A stretch of DNA of 64,000 nucleotides, from assembly GCA_041940025.1 (NCBI GenBank), contig JBGTSY010000007.1, forward strand, positions 1 to 64,000, written 5' to 3'. This document shows positions 9,266 through 15,835 of the stretch, one piece after another (the first letter of the stretch is position 1; each line of letters begins with the position of its first letter). Both the position numbers and the translations under genes were made by a program. The DNA is from UBA5859 sp041940025. Its GTDB lineage: Bacteria; Pseudomonadota; Gammaproteobacteria; UBA5859. The notes beneath the pieces were generated by a model. It saw only the letters and a list, made by a program, of their open reading frames with translations, did no database searches and had not been told where the DNA came from.

Positions 9266-10132
9266 ATGACTCATGTTGTATCAAAAACCACACTGAAACG
9301 GGGAGAGGATAGAGTGTCCTCTGAAGAGAGATTATCTTCAATAGATAAGTTAGAAACCTTGCCGCACATTATCCCTGCTCATTCCACCGATGAGTTACCC
9401 TCAGAGCCGGTGCAATCCCTAAGTTATTGTAGAGATATCGAGTACCAAAAATCTCGCAAGACTCCATTCTTACCCTCATTATTTAACCGCTTTCGCTTGC
9501 TCACAGGCGCCGAGCCGGATCACGTCACTACGGCGTACAATATGTTACGTACCCGTTTATTGCAGACACTCAATGACGCTAACTATAGTTCTATCGCATT
9601 TTTGAGCCCCACCGCAAACGATGGCAAGACCCTTACGGCAGTCAACCTGTGCATCAGTCTATCCCGGGAAGTCAATCATACGGTGCTATTGGTGGACGCA
9701 GATCTGAAAAACCCTTCGGTACATCAGTATTTTGATTTCACTCCAGAAGCAGGGCTAGATGATTATTTGACCAATGATGAAGAGATTGAGAATGTGTTAG
9801 TCAATCCCAGTATCCCAGGTCTCGTGTTGTTACCCATCAGAAGGAAGTTGGCTAATTCTTCTGAATTTCTCTCGTCTCCAAAAATGACTGTGCTCTCTGA
9901 CGAGTTAAAAAACCGCTATCAATCGCGAATTATCGTTTATGATTTTCCACCATTATTAGCCTGTGACGACGCGCTCGCGTTCCTGCCTAACGTCGACGCC
10001 TGCGTATTAATATTAGAAGAAGGTAAATCAACCAAAGTAGAACTGAGAGAATCCGTGAAACTGCTGCGTCACCATAACTTAATTGGCACCATTATTAATA
10101 AAAGTAAAACAGTAAATTCGCTTGGATATTAA
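9266..10132 (+). CDS. CpsD/CapB-like polysaccharide-associated ATPase (BY-kinase family)
   Basis: Cytoplasmic partner of the chain-length protein, 288 residues. After a polar 80-residue N-terminus come the bacterial tyrosine-kinase motifs: Walker A as SPTANDGKT (114-122), Walker A' as LLVDADLKNPS (141-151) and a Walker B-like IIVYDFPP near 230. Family members usually end in a cluster of tyrosines for autophosphorylation; here the C-terminus has only a final Tyr (NSLGY), so it may regulate polymerisation without the usual phosphorylation switch. It starts 28 bases after the chain-length gene and is probably co-transcribed with it. Confidence 0.83.
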   Translation: MTHVVSKTTLKRGEDRVSSEERLSSIDKLETLPHIIPAHSTDELPSEPVQSLSYCRDIEYQKSRKTPFLPSLFNRFRLLTGAEPDHVTTAYNMLRTRLLQTLNDANYSSIAFLSPTANDGKTLTAVNLCISLSREVNHTVLLVDADLKNPSVHQYFDFTPEAGLDDYLTNDEEIENVLVNPSIPGLVLLPIRRKLANSSEFLSSPKMTVLSDELKNRYQSRIIVYDFPPLLACDDALAFLPNVDACVLILEEGKSTKVELRESVKLLRHHNLIGTIINKSKTVNSLGY

Positions 10133-10330
10133 AGCGTTTCACTTGACCCGAAAGCATTGCCGGCACACTGACGCTACCCGCGACATTACTCACCCTGTGA
10201 TCTGCTTTTAAATCAACTGACACAGAACCCTCTTCACCTACAGATAGAGAGGCTTCAAGCACACTTCGGCCGCCCATGTATTTTGCGGCGTAAAACCAAC
10301 CCGCAAGCGCGTTTAAATTCTCTGAGCCCT
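10128..10330 (-). pseudogene. Possible gene fragment of unknown family
   Basis: In the 236-base gap after the kinase gene, one minus-strand frame reads as protein-like sequence, from NLNALAGWFYAAKYMGG through SLSVGEEGSVSVDLKADHR to GSVSVPAMLSGQVKRF, with regular alternation typical of beta strands. An in-frame TGA stands just upstream of it, there is no good start, and the frame runs into the 3' end of the kinase gene. I do not recognise the family. It could be the remnant of a deleted gene or chance. Confidence 0.3.
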
Positions 10331-10368
10331 GTCAACGACAACTAGCTGCGACCATTCTATTTGCTGCG

Positions 10369-11064
10369 CTAGTTAAGCAAAGGTAGCCAATATTTTCGCG
10401 AATGAGACACCTCTGGCGCTCTTTTCCGCAACACGCTATTTTCAATTTGCAGACAGTCTGAATCAGTCAGCAGCAAACATACCCTGGCCTGAGTCATGGA
10501 TCGTTGATAATACGCATACCACTGTATCAACTCAGATCTTGGTAAGGTCACCACCAATAGATCCGTTTGCAATAGCGTTAATTCCAACCAATATTCCTCC
10601 CGTTCCGCATCAGTTTGCGGCTCCTCTCGCAAGGACGCGGCGCAATCCAACTCCGGGTACAACTGAGCAATGGCGCTTTGGCAACAATCCATCTGCCTAT
10701 TGTTTCCGTTAAGAAAATGAATTTGCTGCACAGATCGATGACTTCTATTTGCTTCCAATATGGATGCGAATAGACTCGCACCGGATACCGACTCAAACAA
10801 TTTGCTTCCGCTCGTTCTCGCTGCATGTAGCAATGTCGAACTATCAATCAAACGCATTTGCAGTTCATTGATTTGATCGCAGTATTCGGCATCACGATAC
10901 GCATGCAACATTTGACGACTGGAAATACACCCCACCGCTTTAGCATAGGGTCCGCCATGGGTTGCCGACACCCATCTTAAAATTCGTTGTACCGCCTGAC
11001 TTTCTGACAAAAGATCAAACTGAATACCAAGATATTGTTCGCGATGTGTGGGTAAACTATACAT
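10369..11064 (-). CDS. Divergent WecG/TagA/CpsF-like glycosyltransferase
   Basis: A 231-residue soluble protein whose pattern follows the WecG/TagA/CpsF (GT26) family: an opening LGIQFDLLSESQAVQRIL, then a segment like the family's acceptor region (ISSRQMLHAYRDAEYCDQI), a residue matching the catalytic Asp (Asp 74, but in IDSS instead of the usual DG), a GASLF segment in place of GSDL, and IHFLNGNNRQMDCCQSAIAQLYP. Several normally invariant residues differ, so activity is uncertain. Its start overlaps the end of the upstream gene by 8 bases, showing translational coupling. Probably part of the neighbouring polysaccharide locus, though read in the opposite direction to the kinase gene. Confidence 0.6.
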   Translation of the reverse strand: MYSLPTHREQYLGIQFDLLSESQAVQRILRWVSATHGGPYAKAVGCISSRQMLHAYRDAEYCDQINELQMRLIDSSTLLHAARTSGSKLFESVSGASLFASILEANRSHRSVQQIHFLNGNNRQMDCCQSAIAQLYPELDCAASLREEPQTDAEREEYWLELTLLQTDLLVVTLPRSELIQWYAYYQRSMTQARVCLLLTDSDCLQIENSVLRKRAPEVSHSRKYWLPLLN

Positions 11065-11743
11065 ACTCTCGGGCTCCTATGGGGTGTTGACCAATCAAGA
11101 TCTTTCGTACTGCTTGATTGATGCGACACACTGTTACATCCTCATGGGTGCGCTGACAAGCATCCCAGAATCGAAGGAATTTATGATGAACAAATGGGTT
11201 ACGAAAGATCTGAGTGGCAAAGTCAGGATTTAACTGTGCCCAGATAACTAAATTAGCAAGATCATGAGCGGGACAAGTAAGCAGAGATGGACTAGAGTGT
11301 GCATCAGGTCGGCGAAGATAAGTAATACTCTTGTTGATAGTCTGCCAGATCAGTCGACGTAACCTCACCGGGTACACAGCGTTAGAGTGAAATAGAGGTT
11401 TACACTCTCGACCGGTAAAATAAAAGTGGGTCTGTTTGAGTGAATGCCACAAATCACGACAGCGGTAATAGTGGCGTATATGCACACTGGTGACCAGTCC
11501 CAGTCGACTGACTTCCCGTTGCACCTCGCTGTCGTTGAGTGGCTCATCGTCGGAGGTGACCCAGTATGTCAGACTCGCATCGGACCAGATCTGTTGTAGA
11601 CGACACAACACCTGCAACAACTTTTCAGGTTGGTCACTGGCAGTCATTGGCCCCACATACAGCAGCCTAGGTGAGGCAAACATTTGCCAATCAGCCGAGT
11701 TCGTACCCGAGTCAATTAGATCATTGTAGAGAACTTGATCCAT
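11057..11743 (-). CDS. Short GT4-like (GT-B C-terminal half) protein
   Basis: A 228-residue protein of uncertain family. Residues about 27-125 resemble the nucleotide-sugar-binding half of GT-B glycosyltransferases: PRLLYVGPMTASDQPEKLLQVL, a middle strand TYWVTSDD, then RLGLVTSVHIRHYYRCRDL and LKQTHFYFT. The acceptor-binding N-terminal half is missing, and the C-terminal 100 residues are helical and unfamiliar. No E-x7-E motif is seen. The gene overlaps the WecG-like gene by 8 bases, so the two are made together and may act as a pair. Start is the ATG, with a TTG immediately before it. Confidence 0.5.
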   Translation of the reverse strand: MDQVLYNDLIDSGTNSADWQMFASPRLLYVGPMTASDQPEKLLQVLCRLQQIWSDASLTYWVTSDDEPLNDSEVQREVSRLGLVTSVHIRHYYRCRDLWHSLKQTHFYFTGRECKPLFHSNAVYPVRLRRLIWQTINKSITYLRRPDAHSSPSLLTCPAHDLANLVIWAQLNPDFATQIFRNPFVHHKFLRFWDACQRTHEDVTVCRINQAVRKILIGQHPIGAREYV

Positions 11744-11811
11744 CAATCTTACACACTAGAACAACTACATTCATCTTCTAGAAGTTCATAGTGTGGCAAA
11801 TTGTTGTTACA

Positions 11812-11830
11812 ACCGTTTGAAAAGAACGGT
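11812..11830. repeat. Short hairpin downstream of the prepilin gene
   Basis: ACCGTT at 11812-11817 and AACGGT at 11825-11830 form a perfect 6-base stem with a 7-base loop. No T-tract follows in the direction of the prepilin gene, so it is a weak terminator candidate. Confidence 0.25.
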
Positions 11831-11856
11831 GCGCATCTCAATTATTTTTAAATTGA

Positions 11857-12387
11857 TTAATCGAGATAGAAATCACCCGTACTGCCTGAATAGGTGATAC
11901 GCGCATAGCGACCGCCGTCCACACGATATTCCCAACAGCGGCGACGAGGCACGGCCCGACAGTCTCTATTGGCTAACATCACCCAACCTGTGTCCCCACT
12001 TCTCCTTGGAATCACCGGTGTGGGCGACGGCTGTAAAAATAGAAAAAAGAGTCGCGTACTGGCTGCATTCCGGTTAGGCGTACCCGGCGGGACATGATTG
12101 CTATTTTGAGTATTCACTGGGTAACCATTACGAAAACGCACCACGATACCCCCCACATCTATATTGACTGGGGAGCCTGTGCCAATACCAGGCGCACCAG
12201 AGGCCACCCAATAGGCTCGATGATGACGCATTCCGGAGCTAAGCGCCCCCTTGGTTCCAGTGACCAGGGCGTCGCGCGCACTGTCCGAAATATCGATAAA
12301 ACGAGGAAGCAATACTATCGAAATAATCGATAATATAATCAATACTAGAGCCACCTCGGTAAGAGTAAACGCCTGTTGTTTATACAA
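11857..12387 (-). CDS. Prepilin-like protein with type IV N-methylation signal
   Basis: A 176-residue pseudopilin/pilin-like protein. The N-terminus MYKQQA-FTLTEVALVLIILSIIS is a class III signal: a short basic leader, cleavage before Phe 7, Glu at position 5 of the mature protein and a hydrophobic helix. The usual Gly before the cleavage site is Ala here. The globular part has two Cys (CRAVPRRRC) that could form a disulfide and a Gly/Ser-rich C-terminus, reminiscent of MSHA-type minor pilins. No other pilus gene is nearby, so it is isolated. Imperfect inverted repeats overlap and follow its stop codon (11812-11872). Confidence 0.78.
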   Translation of the reverse strand: MYKQQAFTLTEVALVLIILSIISIVLLPRFIDISDSARDALVTGTKGALSSGMRHHRAYWVASGAPGIGTGSPVNIDVGGIVVRFRNGYPVNTQNSNHVPPGTPNRNAASTRLFFLFLQPSPTPVIPRRSGDTGWVMLANRDCRAVPRRRCWEYRVDGGRYARITYSGSTGDFYLD

Positions 12388-12664
12388 TTATTTTTATCTT
12401 CATCTGCTGAATTGGTACACCCTTAACCGCCTCATCCTTACCGGACGCCCCATCAACTGGCGCTAGGGAAACTCGATATCACGACTGAAACTGCCCCTGA
12501 AACAAGATTTGATAACGATTTTTTATAATGATCGGCCTTTCCACCCAATCATTTAATTAGAGCGGAGCCTCCCGAAGATTTTTATCGCAATCCATCAGAT
12601 CTGAAGAGACAGATTGAGTCAGCTCGGAAAATATTTTTCCTGCAGGCAGCGGCCTGTCACTGCC

Positions 12665-13426
12665 TTAGATTCTATTGTCCTTGTCAAGAAGCAAGATCTC
12701 CACCTGCTGTAAATCCTCGATTGTATCCACACCTGGCGGCATGGGCTGATCTGCCACGCCCACATGAATGCGATGACCCTTGGTCAAGGCCCGCAGTTGC
12801 TCTAGGGATTCCAGTTGCTCTAATTCAACCGCTTGCCAATGGGCAAAAGCCTTCAAAAACTTCACCCGATAAGCATAGATGCCTAGGTGGCGAAAACCAT
12901 AGTGAGTGGCCACTTCAGATCGAGTGTAGGGGATCGGTGAACGGGAAAAATACAAAGCAAGTCCTGCTTGGTCACGAACCACCTTCACCACATTGGGATT
13001 GTGAAATTCTTGCTCGTTGTCGATTTGCTGACACAAAGTCGCAATGGACGCCTCTTCACATTGCGCCAAATTGGCAGCCACCTGATTGATCAGTTCAGCG
13101 GGCATCAGCGGTTCATCACCCTGTAGATTCACCACCACATCGGCATCAGACCATCCTAGCACATTGACCACTTCAGCAATTCGATCGGTACCACTCTGAT
13201 GCGTGTCACTGGTTAATACCACTTCAGCGCCGAAACACTGCGCAGTTTGACGCACTTTTTCATTGTCGGTGGCAATCACTACCTGCTGCGCCCCGCTACC
13301 TTTGGCGCATTGGAAAACGTGCTCCAGCATCGACTTTCCGGCAAGGTTGAGCAATACTTTGCCCGGCAATCGCGTAGATTCGTAACGAGCAGGAATGACC
13401 ACCTTAAATACAGGTTGCGACACCAC
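12665..13426 (-). CDS. kdsB: CMP-KDO synthetase (3-deoxy-manno-octulosonate cytidylyltransferase)
   Basis: Cytoplasmic enzyme activating KDO with CTP for lipid A-core synthesis. The 253-residue length is normal, and the N-terminal signature VIPARYESTRLPGKVL, the segment VVNLQGDEPLMP and YFSRSPIPYTR are all typical. It begins with GTG directly after the stop of the small Trm112-like gene (TAA-GTG, no gap), and lpxK lies just upstream, so lpxK, the small gene and kdsB form a tight operon. A second GTG follows the first, so the start is uncertain by one codon. Confidence 0.95.
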   Translation of the reverse strand: MVSQPVFKVVIPARYESTRLPGKVLLNLAGKSMLEHVFQCAKGSGAQQVVIATDNEKVRQTAQCFGAEVVLTSDTHQSGTDRIAEVVNVLGWSDADVVVNLQGDEPLMPAELINQVAANLAQCEEASIATLCQQIDNEQEFHNPNVVKVVRDQAGLALYFSRSPIPYTRSEVATHYGFRHLGIYAYRVKFLKAFAHWQAVELEQLESLEQLRALTKGHRIHVGVADQPMPPGVDTIEDLQQVEILLLDKDNRI

Positions 13427-13606
13427 TTAAACCTCTTCGTCAGCCGGCAATTCACGCGCCTCCTCTTGTAACATCACCGGGATCTCATCCTTGATGGGAA
13501 AGGCGAGTCTATCCACTTTGCAGATAAGTTCTTGCGCTTCTTTTTTATATACCAGTGATCCTTTACAAATTGGACAGGCCAGAATTTCTAATAGTTTTGT
13601 ATCCAT
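13427..13606 (-). CDS. Trm112-family small protein (YcaR-like)
   Basis: A 59-residue protein read as MDTKLLEILACPICKGSL and ending ELPADEEV. The CPIC motif at residues 11-14, the later single Cys (LICKVDRLAFPIKDEIPVM) and the position between lpxK and kdsB match the YcaR/UPF0434 proteins, a zinc-ribbon-like Trm112 branch whose role in this operon is not established. The ATG is separated from the lpxK stop by one base, and its TAA abuts the kdsB GTG start. Confidence 0.92.
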   Translation of the reverse strand: MDTKLLEILACPICKGSLVYKKEAQELICKVDRLAFPIKDEIPVMLQEEARELPADEEV

Positions 13607-13607
13607 G

Positions 13608-14594
13608 TCAGTTACTCATTTTTAGTTTATCTAATAATGTCTGATTGAAAGGATCCGCTAATACAGCCTCGACCTGCAACTGCCAATGGTTCGAATCTGT
13701 CAAACCGACACATTTTACGGCATCTTTCTCTGTCATCACCACCGGCGCTTTATCAAAGAATTGAATCTCTTTGGCGACAAATTGGTGATGATCGGGAAAG
13801 GGATGGGGGACCAACTGCATGCCTAGTGATCTCAAGGTGGCGAAGAATCGATTGGGATTTCCAATTCCGGCGACGCCATGCACCTGTCGCCCAGAGAAAC
13901 TATCTGCTGGGATGCGGACTTCGGGATCTTGAATACGACTCAATAGAGTGGGTTTGAGCGCCATTGAATACCACCCCTCATTGGCTTCGCCACCGTTCTG
14001 CACAATAAACGTGACCTGATTTAAACGAGACAAGGGTTCACGTAGTGGTCCGGCCGGCAACAATCGTCCATTACCAAATTGCCGCTCGCCATCCACTACA
14101 CAGATTTCGATATCCCGCGCCAACCTGTAGTGTTGGAGTCCATCATCACTGACAATGACATCCACACCATGAGTGGACAACAGCTGTCGACCGGCTTCTA
14201 GGCGGTCGGCACACACCACCACAGGACAGGCAGCAGAACGCGCAATGAGCAGCGGTTCATCTCCTACCTCCTGAGGGAAGCTGCTTGGCGTCACCAGTAT
14301 CGGTGTCCCGGAATGGCTACCGCCATATCCCCGACTAATGACACCTGGTTGGTATCCGGCTGCACGCAGCAGTTTGACTAAAGCTATTACTAGAGGTGTT
14401 TTGCCGGTGCCGCCGACGGTTATATTACCCACAACAATGACCGGCACGGGTAGAGTCTTACTCGCTTTTAAACCCACACGGTAGAGTTGTCGGCGAACCC
14501 AAAGCAAAATGGCAAATAGTCGGGAGAGTGGCCACAACAGATTGGAAAGAAAAGAGGCCTTCGACCAATATCTATCGTAAAAGTTCATCAACAA
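13608..14594 (-). CDS. lpxK: Tetraacyldisaccharide 4'-kinase
   Basis: Membrane-associated lipid A enzyme that phosphorylates the 4' position of the tetraacyl disaccharide using ATP. The 328-residue length fits. An N-terminal amphipathic/hydrophobic segment (about 15-35) anchors it, followed by the Walker A loop VGGTGKTP at 60-67, VISRGYGG and the DDGLQHYRL motif. It is the first gene of the lpxK-trm112-kdsB group and is followed one base later by the Trm112-like gene. ExbD lies 66 bases upstream on the same strand. Confidence 0.95.
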   Translation of the reverse strand: MLMNFYDRYWSKASFLSNLLWPLSRLFAILLWVRRQLYRVGLKASKTLPVPVIVVGNITVGGTGKTPLVIALVKLLRAAGYQPGVISRGYGGSHSGTPILVTPSSFPQEVGDEPLLIARSAACPVVVCADRLEAGRQLLSTHGVDVIVSDDGLQHYRLARDIEICVVDGERQFGNGRLLPAGPLREPLSRLNQVTFIVQNGGEANEGWYSMALKPTLLSRIQDPEVRIPADSFSGRQVHGVAGIGNPNRFFATLRSLGMQLVPHPFPDHHQFVAKEIQFFDKAPVVMTEKDAVKCVGLTDSNHWQLQVEAVLADPFNQTLLDKLKMSN

Positions 14595-14660
14595 TACATT
14601 CTAGCACTACTAGCATAGGCCGGTAGTGTACAGCCTGACACTCAAGGCGTGAATGCTAGA

Positions 14661-15089
14661 CTAGGGTTGGGTGGACTCTTCTTCACGAGTGGCAAAAGTG
14701 ATTTTCGCAAAACCCAACTGACCCGCCACATCCAGCGTGTTGATTACCGACTGATGAGGTGTCGCCGCGTCAGCTACGATGACAAAGGGTAAGTCGCGCT
14801 TGTCACCAACAGTTTTTTCGATGGCTTGTTTTAGTGTGCCTTTCTCTTGATTGACGGTTTTACGCTCATTCACAAAATAATTTCCATGGCGATCTATGGA
14901 TATTTCCAATCGCTCATTAATGTTTTCAGCTGCGCTACCCTGCGCTTCCGGCAGCTCAATGGCAATCTCCGTATTCTTGGAAAAAGTGGTGGAGACCATA
15001 AAAAATATTAACAAAAGAAACACAATATCGATCAGTGGAGTGATATTGACATCCAAATCATCGCGACGATTGTGGGGACGAAAATTCAT
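14661..15089 (-). CDS. exbD: ExbD/TolR-family biopolymer transport protein
   Basis: Inner-membrane protein of 142 residues with one N-terminal helix (about 18-34) carrying the conserved proton-path Asp (TPLIDIVFLLLIFF, Asp 21) and a periplasmic domain. With the adjacent ExbB-like protein it should form a proton-driven motor. Three bases separate it from exbB. The position next to lpxK and comEC is common in gammaproteobacteria and differs from the tol-pal operon, so ExbD is preferred over TolR. The energised partner (a TonB-type protein) is not in the window. Confidence 0.9.
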   Translation of the reverse strand: MNFRPHNRRDDLDVNITPLIDIVFLLLIFFMVSTTFSKNTEIAIELPEAQGSAAENINERLEISIDRHGNYFVNERKTVNQEKGTLKQAIEKTVGDKRDLPFVIVADAATPHQSVINTLDVAGQLGFAKITFATREEESTQP

Positions 15090-15092
15090 ATC

Positions 15093-15752
15093 TTATTCGG
15101 GCTGCGGTGGTTCTTGCGATTCAGTGGCGGATTCTGACGCACCATTTTCGGCGACCTGCTCAATCAATTCCAGGAATTTGAGCGCTTCCCGCTCCATGGA
15201 TACCACTAATTCATCTACTTTGCCGTGAAAAAAGCGATGCGCGATTAAGCAGGGTATGGCAATGGACAATCCGGTAGCCGTGGTGATCAGAGCTTCGGAA
15301 ATACCACCAGCAAGAATACCGGGATTCCCCACTCCCTGAACACTAATAGCATTAAATACCTTAATCATGCCTAAAACGGTACCTAATAATCCTAACAGTG
15401 GTGTAATTCCGGCAATGGTTCCCAAAGTAGTGAGATAGCGTTGTAACTCATGAGAGACCTGACGTCCCATCTCTTCTATCCCCTCTTTCACTGCCGCACG
15501 ATTTTCATGGCGTCGGGCCAGCCCCGCTACTAGAATTCTTCCTAACGCACTGTGTTGACCGAGGGCATTAATGCGTTCACTGTTGAGTTGATTATTTTTA
15601 GCCCATTGGCGGATCTGCGGCACTAAAAACCGAGGAGAAACACGTTTTTCCTGCAAGGTCCAGATGCGCTCTACAATGATGGCCAAAGCCACTATGGAAC
15701 ACAATATAATAGGCACCATGACGATGCCGCCAGCTCTTAATATATCAAACAC
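15093..15752 (-). CDS. exbB: MotA/TolQ/ExbB proton channel family protein
   Basis: A 219-residue channel subunit with three membrane helices: an N-terminal one (MVPIILCSIVALAIIVERIW), and two near the C-terminal half around LLGLLGTVLGMIKVF and EALITTATGLSIAIPCLIAHRFF. These are family signature segments, with the Thr/Ser proton-path residues retained. Co-transcribed with exbD three bases downstream. Its short acidic C-terminus (ESATESQEPPQPE) is cytoplasmic. Divergence from TolQ is judged from gene context only. Confidence 0.9.
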   Translation of the reverse strand: MFDILRAGGIVMVPIILCSIVALAIIVERIWTLQEKRVSPRFLVPQIRQWAKNNQLNSERINALGQHSALGRILVAGLARRHENRAAVKEGIEEMGRQVSHELQRYLTTLGTIAGITPLLGLLGTVLGMIKVFNAISVQGVGNPGILAGGISEALITTATGLSIAIPCLIAHRFFHGKVDELVVSMEREALKFLELIEQVAENGASESATESQEPPQPE

Positions 15753-15835
15753 GTCCTTGTTACCTTGAGAATTTTAAATTCTTATTTTCTGTTAACGGCC
15801 TAAAGGCATAATCTCTAAATTCGTTTGTCATACAC

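Noticed and set aside
9266..9520. Possible defence or toxin system in the accessory-looking parts
   Set aside because: No restriction, CRISPR, toxin-antitoxin or abortive-infection motif was found anywhere in the window; the RHH-like gene at 6195 has no toxin partner beside it.
12644..12665. Hairpin after kdsB as a terminator
   Set aside because: AGGCAG/CTGCCT arms can pair, but no T run follows on the minus strand.
13681..13700. GGTTCGAATC resembling a tRNA T-loop
   Set aside because: It lies inside lpxK in frame, and no acceptor or anticodon stem can be built around it.
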